From positions 222,286 to 286,285 of the forward strand of contig NW_006768780.1 in NCBI RefSeq assembly GCF_000204055.1: a stretch of 64,000 nt of DNA, written 5' to 3'. Each line of letters starts with the position of its first letter. The first letter of the stretch is position 1. Shown piece after piece: positions 17,125-26,900 of the stretch. Both the position numbers and the translations under genes were made by a program. Source of the DNA: Melampsora larici-populina 98AG31. Lineage: Eukaryota > Basidiomycota > Pucciniomycetes > Pucciniales > Melampsoraceae. The notes below the pieces were generated by a model. That model saw nothing but the letters and a program-made list of their open reading frames with translations, ran no database searches and had not been told where the DNA came from.

Positions 17125-18207
17125 ATGTCTGACACCAACATGACCTCTCTCGAAGACATACAACGCAAGCTTGCGGAGCTTTCCACCTCATTGGCTGAAG
17201 AACGCCTGATGCGAGGACAAGCTGAAGCCAGATACCAGCAGTCCGAAGCTCGTTTAGCGGCGTTGGAATCCCGAGGCCCATCTGCACCTGCTGCAGCCAC
17301 TCAACCACCCACTGCGCCACAGCCACCACCAGCTGAACCGGTCCTGAAGGGCCCCAAAGTCTCGACGCCCGATAAATTCAACGGCGCTCGAGGCGAACCC
17401 GCAGAGATCTTTGCGAGTCAAGTCCAGCTCTATATGCTGGCACACCCCTACCTCTTCCCCAACGACCGAAGTAAGGTGGTTTTCTCGCTGTCTTACCTCA
17501 CGGGAGCAGCCAGCAGTTGGGCGCAACCCTTGACAAAGGAGTTATTCGACCCCGCTACCGCCCACCTCGTAACCTTTGAACGCTTCGTTACAAATTTTAA
17601 AGCTATGTATTTCGATACTGAGAAGAAATCGAAGGCGGAACGCGCGCTGCGAAACTTATCGCAGAAGACCACCGTGGCCGCGTATACCCATGAATTTAAC
17701 ATTCACGCAACTTCTACTGGCTGGGAAACTCCGACGCTCATTAGTCAATACGAGCAAGGTTTGAAAAAGGAGATTAGAGTGGCAATGGTTATGACGCAAG
17801 AGGATTTCACGTCAATTGAACAAATCACTAATTTAGCTATCAAGATAGACAGTAAATTACACGGCGCGACCAACCCAACCTTCCATACGCCAAGCACGAG
17901 TGCAGGAATCTCAGACCCCAATGCCATGGATTTATCAGCCGCCTACGTTAGATTGTCCGAAGAGGAACGAGCACGACGTATGCGAGCGGGTTTATGCTTC
18001 CGCTGCAATGGCCAGGGTCACATCTCCAGCGCATGTCCCGATTGTAGAGCTAGTAGGAAAGGGAAGGGTCGAGGTGGTTATCAATCAAAAATAGCTGGAT
18101 TGGAAATTAAAGTCGCAGAGTTGAGTAATCAGAGGGTGAATCATACCAGTAGTTTAGAAGGAGTAGGACGAGCTGAAACTTCAAAAAATGGAGAAGCTCA
18201 GGATTGA
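17125..18207 (+). CDS. Gypsy-C gag
   Basis: I chose ATG 17125 (MSDTNMTSLEDIQ) although the frame is open from 16993. An N-terminal coiled coil (DIQRKLAELSTSLAEERL) and Pro-rich linker are followed by the capsid, opening VSTPDKFNGARGEPAEIF and ending near ISQYEQGLKKEIRVAM. The CCHC knuckle is CFRCNGQGHISSAC. The basic Lys/Gly stretch and short coiled coil before the stop match Gypsy-A and -B. The stop TGA (18205-18207) overlaps pol in the -1 frame and lies within a predicted hairpin. Confidence 0.9.
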   Translation: MSDTNMTSLEDIQRKLAELSTSLAEERLMRGQAEARYQQSEARLAALESRGPSAPAAATQPPTAPQPPPAEPVLKGPKVSTPDKFNGARGEPAEIFASQVQLYMLAHPYLFPNDRSKVVFSLSYLTGAASSWAQPLTKELFDPATAHLVTFERFVTNFKAMYFDTEKKSKAERALRNLSQKTTVAAYTHEFNIHATSTGWETPTLISQYEQGLKKEIRVAMVMTQEDFTSIEQITNLAIKIDSKLHGATNPTFHTPSTSAGISDPNAMDLSAAYVRLSEEERARRMRAGLCFRCNGQGHISSACPDCRASRKGKGRGGYQSKIAGLEIKVAELSNQRVNHTSSLEGVGRAETSKNGEAQD

Positions 18208-18227
18208 AGGTTGTGCCCATCCTGAGC
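18183..18227 (+). promoter_or_regulatory. Candidate -1 frameshift signal, Gypsy-C gag/pol
   Basis: The heptamer A AAA AAT at 18183-18189 is in gag phase. A 6-nt spacer leads to a perfect 9-bp stem, GCTCAGGAT (18196-18204) with ATCCTGAGC (18219-18227), and a 14-nt loop. The -1 frame is open through this site into pol. Spacer length and stem strength fit known -1 signals. Confidence 0.65.
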
Positions 18228-21200
18228 CACCTGGAGAATTTGTCATCAATTAATGTGGGATCTAGTAGAATGAACTTGTGCAATACAAACGACCCGCGCA
18301 TTTTTTTACACACCACATTATCCATGTCCCAAATTCCCCGAGCCACACCGTCCCAAACATTTCCCGCTACGTTCCTCATTGATTCAGGTGCTACGCACGA
18401 TGTGCTCAGTGAATCATTTGCCTACCACGCTGGCTTGATAGCCGGTGCTGATCGACATGACCAATTGATCACTGGATTCGACGGCTCTGAGAGCCGATCT
18501 TCCTTCAAGACCCACCTTTTTATCAAATCCGACCCATTACCGACCCCATTCATCATTACAAGACTCAAAGACTCGTACGACGGCATACTTGGCATGCCAT
18601 GGATCAAGAAAAACTTTCACCTGATTGACTGGAGTAAAAGTATGGTACACCCAGCCGAGACTCACGTTGCAACCACTTCATTGGTTTCGTATTGGCCGAA
18701 AACACCCTTATCTGGCCACTCGTTGGACCCCATGAGGGACGCTAGGCACAATTACGAGGGGATGTGTGTCAATTCTGACACGTTAGCATCCCCGCAATGT
18801 GAGTTCGAGAGTCCAGTTAATCCTAATCACCTTGAAACAGATGACAACCCTCTATCTCCCGATAGTTCCCCCCTTATCACGATTACACCCACCACGAACA
18901 ACGAAAACCACGAACACATCACGACACAAGACCCGGATACAAGCATTGCGGCCGTAGTGAATACGGCCTCGTCCGTCCCGCCACAGAACCCCGACGATCC
19001 CAAGGAGGAGCCTCAGGGGCACGCAAGGAACAGTGACGAGGGGGCTAATGTCTTTTTAGATATATCAACGCCCCCGCAATGTGAGTTTATTACTGATTCC
19101 AACCCATGTTCAACCCGAACAGCTGGCAAGCCTGTTTCTCCCTTGAATAACACATCAATCCAGGTCACAGCAGCCAAGACGTCCTGGTCAACCTCAGCAC
19201 GACTCGCCGCCGACAAAAAGAAACTCGAACCCGTCAAAGCTCTAGAGGAAATTGTCCCGTCTAGGTATCATAGGCACTTACACATGTTTAGGAAGTCCAA
19301 TGCCCAACGCCTACCCCCGAGACGCCGCTACGACTTTCGTGTCGAACTGATACCAGGAGCTCAACCGCAGGCTAGCAGGATAATTCCATTATCACCAGCC
19401 GAGGACGCTGCTTTGGAGGAATTGGTGAATTCAGGCTTAGCCAACGGGACTATCCGTCGAACCACTTCGCCATGGGCTGCCCCTGTGTTATTCACAGGGA
19501 AGAAGGACGGCAATCTGCGCCCTTGTTTTGATTACCGTAAGCTCAACGCCCTAACCGTCAAGAACAAATACCCACTACCGTTGACTATGGACTTAGTCGA
19601 CAGTTTGCTGGATGCCGAAGACTTTACCAAGCTTGATATGCGCAATGCGTACGGTAATCTTCGAGTAGCAGAGGGTGATGAGGATAAACTGGCCTTTATA
19701 TGCAAACAAGGCCAGTTTGCACCTCTGACTATGCCTTTTGGGCCAACAGGCGCCCCTGGTTATTTCCAATACTTTATTCAAGATATCTTATTGGGACGTA
19801 TAGGTAAAGACACCGCGGCCTTCTTGGATGACATTATGATTTATACAAAGCCTAAAGTAGATCACGAAGGCGCTGTTGATGGCGTACTTGACGTCCTATC
19901 CAAGCATACACTCTGGCTGAAACCCGAAAAATGCGAGTTCTCGAAGAAGGAAATTGAATACCTTGGCCTTATTATCTCTAAGAATAAAATCAGAATGGAC
20001 CCGACGAAAGTGAAAGCCGTCAAAGAATGGCCAGCACCCCAATCAGTATCTGAACTCCAACGCTTCATTGGATTCGCCAATTTTTACCGACGTTTCATCG
20101 ACCAATTTTCAAGAACCACAAGACCACTTCATAATCTGACCAAGCTCAACGCGCACTATGTCTGGGATGAAAAATGCGAAAAAGCCTTTGAGAGCCTGAA
20201 GACCTCCTTCACCACCGCACCCGTACTGAAGATAGCCGATCCATACAAGCCGTTTACTCTGGAATGTGACTGCTCCGATTTTGCATTAGGAGCAGTGCTA
20301 TCACAACGCAGCGAGGACAATGGAGAACTCCACCCAGTAGCTTACCTGTCCAGATCACTAGTCCAAGCTGAAAGGAACTACGAGATCTTTGATAAGGAAC
20401 TACTGGCGATTGTCGCGTCTTTCAAAGAGTGGCGCCACTACCTGGAGGGAAACCCCAACCGCCTAGATGTGATAGTCTACACGGACCATCGTAACCTGGA
20501 GTCTTTCATGACAACCAAGCAGCTTACCCGCAGACAGGCTCGATGGGCGGAGACACTGGGCTGTTTCGATTTCGTGATTAAATTCCGACCCGGCAGTAAA
20601 GCTACCAAACCAGATGCCTTATCTAGAAGACCGGACCTGGCGCCTACTAACGAGGAAAAATTGACCTTTGGCCAGTTGTTAAGACCCGAAAACATCGGCC
20701 CAGACACGTTCCCGGTCGAGCTTGCTAGCGTAGAGGGGTTCTTCGAAGATGAAGTGGTTGCACTCGACAATTCTGAGCACTGGTTTGAGGTGGATGTATT
20801 GGGCATCGCTGAAACTGACACTAAGGCACCGGACATTCCTACGGATGATCAAATTATACAACGGATCAGAGACGCAAGCAAAGAGTGTGACAGGATAGGG
20901 GAACTGATGAACGCAACCTTGAACCCGATATCAGCCAAGACGAAAGCAGCTTTGAAGCATTACAAAGTACAAGATGGTATCCTCTACAACCAAGGTAGAA
21001 TAGAGGTACCTGACGTCGACGACATCAAATACTCAATACTAAGAAGCAGACACGACTCATTGCTTGCGGGCCACCCAGGTCGAGCAAAGACTCTCGGATT
21101 GGTCAGGAGAAGCTTCATCTGGCCATCTCAGAAAGCGTACGTCAACAGGTACGTGGACGGTTGTGACTCTTGTCTAAGGGTTAAATCAACCACACAGAAA

Positions 21201-22334
21201 CCCTTTGGGACTCTGGAGCCATTACCGATACCGGCTGGCCCGTGGACGGATATCTCATATGACCTTATCACCGGCCTCCCTGCATCAAACGGCTACGACA
21301 GCATATTAACCGTGGTGGATAGATTAACGAAAATGAGTCATTTCATTGCTTGTACTGAATCAATGTCGGCTGAAGACCTAGCAGATCTCATGATGAAGAA
21401 CGTATGGAAGCTTCATGGAACTCCCAAGACGATAATCTCAGATAGGGGTAGTATTTTCATTTCACAGATCACGGAAGAAATTGACAAACGCCTAGGTATA
21501 CGCCTTCACCCGTCAACCGCTTTCCACCCACGTACAGACGGTCAAAGCGAGATCGTCAATAAAGTAATCGAACAATATTTACGACATTTCGTTAAATATC
21601 GACAAGACGATTGGGAAAGTCTACTGCCCACAGCTGAGTTCTCGTATAACAACAAAGACCATGAATCCACGGGCATTTCACCGTTTAAAGCTAACTATGG
21701 ATTTAACCCATCATTCAACAAAGTACCATCAGCTGAACAGTGTGTGCCAGCAGTAGAGAAGAGGATGCAAACACTCGCCGAAGTGCAATCTGAATTAAAT
21801 CAATGTTTAGAATTAACTCAAGAGAAGATGAAAGAACAATTTGACAAAAGAGTACAACAAACACCAAGATGGGAAGTAGGAGACCAAGTCTGGTTGAACG
21901 GACGAAACATTTCGACAACTAGGCCAAGCCCAAAATTAGAAAATAGATGGCTAGGTCCTTTCTTCATTATCCAAAAGATATCAAATTCTACTTATAAATT
22001 GAATCTCCCTCTTTCCATGAAAAGCGTCCATCCTGTATTTCATGTCTCTGTACTCAGGAAACATAACCCGGATACAATACATCAACGAAAACAACCCCCA
22101 GTCGAACCAATCATAATACAGGATGAAGAAGAATGGGAAGTCAACGAGATACTAGATTGTAGAAGAAGGTACAACAAGAAGGAATACTTTGTGAGTTGGA
22201 AAGGATTTGGCAAGGAAAACAATTCATGGGAACCCGAAATCAACCTCAAGAATAGTCAAGATTTAGTTAATGAGTTTAATTTAAAATATCCCGACGCAAC
22301 AAATAAGTACAAAAGGAGAAGGCGGAAGAAGTGA
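18204..22334 (+). CDS. Gypsy-C pol: protease, RT, RNase H, integrase, chromodomain
   Basis: 1376 codons from TTG 18204; there is no ATG at the junction. Retropepsin LIDSGATHDV has its Asp near residue 60. The linker carries two hairpin modules. RT has LRPCFDYRKLNALT and the catalytic FLDD near residue 540, RNase H has LECDCSDFALGAVLSQ, and the integrase HHCC region includes AGHPGRAKT and CDSCLRVK. The catalytic DDE lies in YDLITGLP, IISDRGSIF and DGQSEIVNK. A GPY/F-like module (ENRWLGPFFI) is followed by a C-terminal chromodomain, WEVNEILDCRRR...YFVSWKGF...NSWEPEINL, near residues 1310-1352. The polyprotein would be cleaved by its own protease in the particle. Confidence 0.93.
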   Translation: MKVVPILSHLENLSSINVGSSRMNLCNTNDPRIFLHTTLSMSQIPRATPSQTFPATFLIDSGATHDVLSESFAYHAGLIAGADRHDQLITGFDGSESRSSFKTHLFIKSDPLPTPFIITRLKDSYDGILGMPWIKKNFHLIDWSKSMVHPAETHVATTSLVSYWPKTPLSGHSLDPMRDARHNYEGMCVNSDTLASPQCEFESPVNPNHLETDDNPLSPDSSPLITITPTTNNENHEHITTQDPDTSIAAVVNTASSVPPQNPDDPKEEPQGHARNSDEGANVFLDISTPPQCEFITDSNPCSTRTAGKPVSPLNNTSIQVTAAKTSWSTSARLAADKKKLEPVKALEEIVPSRYHRHLHMFRKSNAQRLPPRRRYDFRVELIPGAQPQASRIIPLSPAEDAALEELVNSGLANGTIRRTTSPWAAPVLFTGKKDGNLRPCFDYRKLNALTVKNKYPLPLTMDLVDSLLDAEDFTKLDMRNAYGNLRVAEGDEDKLAFICKQGQFAPLTMPFGPTGAPGYFQYFIQDILLGRIGKDTAAFLDDIMIYTKPKVDHEGAVDGVLDVLSKHTLWLKPEKCEFSKKEIEYLGLIISKNKIRMDPTKVKAVKEWPAPQSVSELQRFIGFANFYRRFIDQFSRTTRPLHNLTKLNAHYVWDEKCEKAFESLKTSFTTAPVLKIADPYKPFTLECDCSDFALGAVLSQRSEDNGELHPVAYLSRSLVQAERNYEIFDKELLAIVASFKEWRHYLEGNPNRLDVIVYTDHRNLESFMTTKQLTRRQARWAETLGCFDFVIKFRPGSKATKPDALSRRPDLAPTNEEKLTFGQLLRPENIGPDTFPVELASVEGFFEDEVVALDNSEHWFEVDVLGIAETDTKAPDIPTDDQIIQRIRDASKECDRIGELMNATLNPISAKTKAALKHYKVQDGILYNQGRIEVPDVDDIKYSILRSRHDSLLAGHPGRAKTLGLVRRSFIWPSQKAYVNRYVDGCDSCLRVKSTTQKPFGTLEPLPIPAGPWTDISYDLITGLPASNGYDSILTVVDRLTKMSHFIACTESMSAEDLADLMMKNVWKLHGTPKTIISDRGSIFISQITEEIDKRLGIRLHPSTAFHPRTDGQSEIVNKVIEQYLRHFVKYRQDDWESLLPTAEFSYNNKDHESTGISPFKANYGFNPSFNKVPSAEQCVPAVEKRMQTLAEVQSELNQCLELTQEKMKEQFDKRVQQTPRWEVGDQVWLNGRNISTTRPSPKLENRWLGPFFIIQKISNSTYKLNLPLSMKSVHPVFHVSVLRKHNPDTIHQRKQPPVEPIIIQDEEEWEVNEILDCRRRYNKKEYFVSWKGFGKENNSWEPEINLKNSQDLVNEFNLKYPDATNKYKRRRRKK
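18758..18793 (+). repeat. Hairpin module copy 6 (Gypsy-C linker)
   Basis: 36 nt. Outer stem GGGGATG/CATCCCC and inner GTGTCA/TGACAC, both perfect, with an ATTC loop. The base changes relative to other copies are compensated on both sides. Flanks are GACGCTAGG and GCAATGTGAG. Confidence 0.8.
19040..19075 (+). repeat. Hairpin module copy 7 (Gypsy-C linker)
   Basis: 36 nt. Outer stem GGGGGC/GCCCCC; inner ATGTCT/AGATAT with one G-U pair. Flanks are CACGCAAGGAA and GCAATGTGAG. Confidence 0.78.
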
Positions 22335-22429
22335 GAGGGCTATGCTTTTTCCCACTGGGTTTTTTAACGCAGCCCGTGGAAAGAATGCAGAGCTTGCAAG
22401 AGGAAGCTTGGGCATTAAAGGGGGGATAA

Positions 22430-22635
22430 TGTTATGAACTGGTTCTATTTCACTTGAGTGACATATTCACATTACATGTCACAAGCTCGAGAACCATCTT
22501 ATAGTTGTAGATACATTGCCTGTACAGATTTTCCCTCATCCGACAATCCACATAGGAAGACTGGTAATAGATACAAATCCTCACCAGAACTCCCTTGACC
22601 CTTGTCGCCGAAAACCCCCAAGTCTGTCCATAACA
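22430..22635 (+). repeat. Gypsy-C 3' LTR (206 bp)
   Basis: One base differs from the 5' LTR (T for C near the 3' end). Preceded by the purine tract at 22416-22429 and followed by target duplication ATAAG. Confidence 0.95.
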
Positions 22636-22782
22636 ATAAGCTGGTATAATCATATACTTGGGATCATTTGAGTATGCTCACATTTATTTATCCTTGTCTT
22701 TTTCGTGGTTTTTGATTTTGCTTCTATCTCTTTAGATATTGGTATAGAGTATATGATATTGTCAGCTCTTGAGAGAATTTCT

Positions 22783-22972
22783 CCCAGTGGCACAGGAAAC
22801 AAGAGACAATTTCCCCGCGGGAAGACTCATTACACATAATGTAGTTTCTGAGCCATAATGTACAAATAACATAGATATAACACCAAAATAATACATTTTG
22901 GCTCATTAACTGAGTCAGATACAATTGGTGTTCCCGCGGGAAAATTGTCCCTTGTTTCCTGTGTGGCCCTGG
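22783..22972. mobile_element. Foldback MITE-like element
   Basis: About 45-bp imperfect inverted ends sharing CACAGGAAACAA and CCCGCGGGAA, with a further internal inverted pair around TGAGCC(A)..AATGTA. No ORF. The flanking duplication was not clear, so the superfamily is undetermined. It lies in the 670-bp gap between Gypsy-C and Gypsy-D, where I see no gene. Confidence 0.6.
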
Positions 22973-23309
22973 AGTTTCAACCAATGTAAGAGTCACATTA
23001 GCCATATTGGACACTTCCAGGTTGTAATCCCGACAACACAATCCACCATCCAAATAAAGCTCAATTGCAGGTCAGCTGTGCAACTCTATTATTTTGGAAT
23101 AGACCCACAGATTCTTTGAGGATTTCTGAAACACTTTTTCTGAAGCTTTGAGGACCTCTGTACAGACTGTGTAACACAACTATGTCCAATGCATTCATTG
23201 CCTGCCTGTATTTATGTTATCTTCATTCTATCCAAACAAGATGATTACATTCTTTGGAGATGGCTGGCAGTAATACAATTGCAGAGCAGGATAGACTGTT
23301 CCAGAGGGC

Positions 23310-23658
23310 TGTAAGGAGTACACTTGTACGCGAGCAGTCATGGCTTTAGATTATGGGATTAGTTAGGATGGGATATATCTTCTTGCTCAACGCCCGGTTC
23401 CAGATAGTCCTCACTCCTCAGAGAGCCTTCTATTGGACTTTCTGGAATCAGGTGAGCTTAGTTCTGTTGTTGATTTCACTTTATTCTCTTTCATTAGGCT
23501 TGTTACTGACTCCTCAGAGAGCCTTCTATTGGACTTTCTGGAATCAGCTCGTAATTTATATAACGAAGTTCCAAGTTAATTGTCCGATCGTGCTCTCTCG
23601 AGAAGTCGTGCCGGATTATCATCCGGACGCTAGTGAAGGTTCTCACGAGAACCTTACA
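23310..23658 (+). repeat. Gypsy-D 5' LTR (349 bp) with internal duplication
   Basis: Ends are TGTAAGG...CCTTACA. A 38-bp direct repeat (starts CTCCTCAGAG, ends GGAATCAG) is at 23414-23451 and 23510-23547. The spacer between them opens GTGAGC and has TTTCATTAG at 23497, resembling a 46-bp intron. TATA-like TTTATATAAC lies near 23558. Confidence 0.93.
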
Positions 23659-23901
23659 CTTTTTTTAACTTGATCACTTCGAAAGTTAATTACAACAATT
23701 TTACATTCCATCATCATCACTATTATTTTTTCTCTCTTACTTCTGTCACCCTCGGTCTTCTTTCTGTCAATCTGCCACCCCTGTCACCTGTCAATCAAAT
23801 CATCAGTCTCCAGCTTGGTTCAGTCAGACAAACCCAACAAATCCAGCCACCCGGATCAAACCTTGAATACAACTCACCTGCCAAGTTCTCAGACGTGTCG
23901 A

Positions 23902-26900
23902 ATGAGCGGCACAGGATCTCTGAAGCCGGACAACTTTCTCGACGATCCCGATATTTTAATTCGACAAGCTCGGAAGGAGAAGAAGAAGGAACGCTGTGAA
24001 TCCCCTCCAGCTCCTGCTGCACCAAGATATCAGTGGAGGCCGGACGCCTCAGTCTCAGGATCGCCCGCTCCTACCGATCGAATACTATACGCATCTAGTC
24101 ATCGAATCAGTCCTGCCGAAGTTTCAACAGTTCACTTTTCACCCCCTACGATATCACCGTCAGCGTCTGAGAAGACAATTGTCGACCTACATTTTCAGAA
24201 ACTACTCGGTACAAACGTACAGACACCACACCCTCCTGGGTACCTAGAAACGGAAACACCTAACGCAAAACCTTCCGATTCTTCAGTGAACGCACCAACC
24301 CTGACGTGTGCATCCGCAAACACCATGTCTAACGATCAGGAAACCATCGACTCACTGCGACAGCAAGTCGAGAGTCTACGAGTCCAGAACGAAACCCTAG
24401 CTCAAGGGCGTCAAGAAACACTATCGCTGCAGCGTATGGTGCGAGAGTTGATGGCGGAGCGATCACAAGCGTACGCTAGCCCAGGATTCTTAGGCGGTAC
24501 GAGCGCTGGAGCCGGTCAAGTCTTCAACCAATACCTCAATCGCAGTCCGGTATCGCCTAGTCCACTACCTAGAGAATCTGCGAGACCTGAGGAAGGAACT
24601 GCACCCTCAGAGGCGGGGCCTGTCAATGCACCAACATCAGGCAACGATCAGCCCGACGACGGCGCCCAATACGCCCGAACTCCTCAGCCACCTGCTTCGG
24701 CGGCAGCTCCTGCGGTAGGGTACCAAACATCCACACCGGTATCAGATCACTTACCGACAACTGGTCATACGCCGTATCATCAAGCCTACTATCCGATTCC
24801 TCCATACCAACCACACTCAGTCGTACCACCTCCTATGACGGCAGACCGCATCAAACTGAGCGATCTTCCTAAATTTAGCGGCAGATATGGTCAGCCAGCG
24901 GACTTGTTTCATTGGCAAGATATCATAGAAGAGACCTTTGAAGTCAAGAATCTGTCCGACGATCAAGAACGATTAAAGCTCCTCGGATCTTTGCTTAATA
25001 ATGAAGAGTTGTCAGCCTGGTATCAGGCAAACAAGGATTCCTTGCGTCATCAATCTTGGAAGACGGCGATGGAATTGATGGCCAAAGGAACGCTACCGCA
25101 CGCTTGGTTATCCGATACCGAAGAAGCTCTGCGACGACTTCAAATGAAACCGTCAGAAACCTTTGATGCTTATGTCACTCGAGCTCAGGGTTTGCACCGC
25201 TTAGTGAAACGGTTAGGTGGAGTGTCAGACAAGAACTTAGCCGAGTACATTACCTGGGGGGCCCCTCGATTGTTCAAGAACTGCATTGAACGAGAAAAAC
25301 ATTTGCAAGTCGAACCTTTCTTATTTCCGGTCTTCAAAGACGCAGCCGACGGTATTTGGAGGTTCCTCACGGATAGTAAACTCTTACCTGAAGGATCAGC
25401 ACGAGCTCGCCCAACACAAGCGCCTGCTGCTTCAAACTCTTCTGCGACCCCTCAATCTCGTACTTTCAATCCGCCCAGAGCCAGGTCCGACGAGGAAAGA
25501 GCAGATAACGCATGGAGGTATCATGAATACCTTCGCCAATCAGGCATCTGTGCGGTCTGTAAGGACAGATGCAACAATGCGAGCTGCTCACGAAAGAACC
25601 CACGATTCCTGTCCATTCCTGCTGATTTCAATCCTGGACCAAGACCCACGCGAGCATCGACGACGCTTAGTCAATCCAGACCTCCGGGAGCACCAACCCA
25701 GCGTCCAGCAGGAAGACCACCAGCTGCAGCAGTCACAACACGGGTAGCAGCTGTTGAAAACTTCACTGACTTGTTAACTGAAGATATCGCAGCTTATGAA
25801 GAAGCAGACCGATTTCAATCCAGTCAAGTCGAAGAGCAGGCAGAGGGATCATCAGGGTGCGTAACACCAAATTCAGTAGCTCCAATCATATTAGAGCTGA
25901 CATGTAATGGAAAAACTGTGCGGGCGCTTATTGACTCTGGAGCAGGAACCAATCTACTATCCGACCGCATGGCGAATGAGTTGCGCATTCCAAGGAGGCC
26001 ATTAATTTCACCTGTGGAGGTACGCCTTGCTATCCCAACAGAAGGCACTCCTTTGGTATTGAAGGAGTTTGCAATGGCTAACCTAAAATGCGAGAACCCC
26101 AGCATGCGCTTTGGAGCAGTCTTCTTCAAGTTATCGCCTCTCAGTTCATCATACGATATGATTTTAGGTTCACCTTTTCTATCAAAATTCAAGTCGGATG
26201 TTTCGCTTCATAGGCGCTGCGTAGTACATTCACCAAGTGGCAAGACTTTGTATGAAAAAGAAATGCAATTAGAAATGAACAGAGTTTTGTGTGCTATTCA
26301 AAATCTTGACAAGATCTGTACTATGCAAGAGCTGAGTAATCGGGAATCAAAATTGCTTAAAGAATTTGAGGATCTTTTCCCGGCAGAGCTCCCTCCAGTA
26401 GAGGAGGGTGAAGCACCGGATGAAACATTCCCGGAAGGCTTACCGGATGTGAGCAGACAAGTTAGGCATAAGATTATTCTTACTGATCCTAACGTGGTGA
26501 TCAACGAGAAGCAATTTGGCTATCCACGACGACATTTGGAGTCCTGGAACAAATTGATCAATCAACACTTGGCCGCGGGTCGCATCCGGCGTTCTCAAAG
26601 TCAATATGCCTCCCCATCAATGATAATTCCGAAGAAAGACCCCTCAGAGTTACCTCGATGGGTTTGTGATTACCGTACTTTGAACAAGTACACGGTTAAG
26701 GATCGCGCTCCACTACCCAATGTGGATGAATCTGTCCGCCTGGTGGCAGCGGGAAAAGTATGGTCGGTGGTGGACCAAGTCAACTCCTTCTTCCAGGATC
26801 GCATGCGCGAGGAAGACATCCCGCTGACGGCGGTGAAGACCCCTTGGGGATTAATGGAGTGGGTTGTAATGCCTATGGGACTCACCAATGGTCCAGCAAC

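Larger units (their letters stand above)
16532..22635 (+). mobile_element. Gypsy-C: intact young Ty3/gypsy chromovirus
   Basis: 6104 bp with 206-bp LTRs (16532-16737, 22430-22635) that differ at one base by eye, target duplication ATAAG (16527-16531, 22636-22640), and a polypurine tract AAAGGGGGGATAA before the 3' LTR. Gag and pol are full length, and pol ends in a chromodomain, which defines chromoviruses and usually directs integration to particular chromatin. No disabling mutation was seen, so it may be autonomous and could supply integrase to Gypsy-B. Confidence 0.95.

Noticed and set aside
23353..23673. 106-residue ORF in the Gypsy-D LTR (also at 29927)
   Set aside because: Lies wholly in the LTR and is present only because the LTR is duplicated; no protein features.
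23659..23690. Self-priming site for Gypsy-D (TTAACTTG against CAAGTTAA in the LTR)
   Set aside because: Only 8 nt, 7 nt away from the LTR, and too close to the TATA box; it does not follow the rule of the other three elements.
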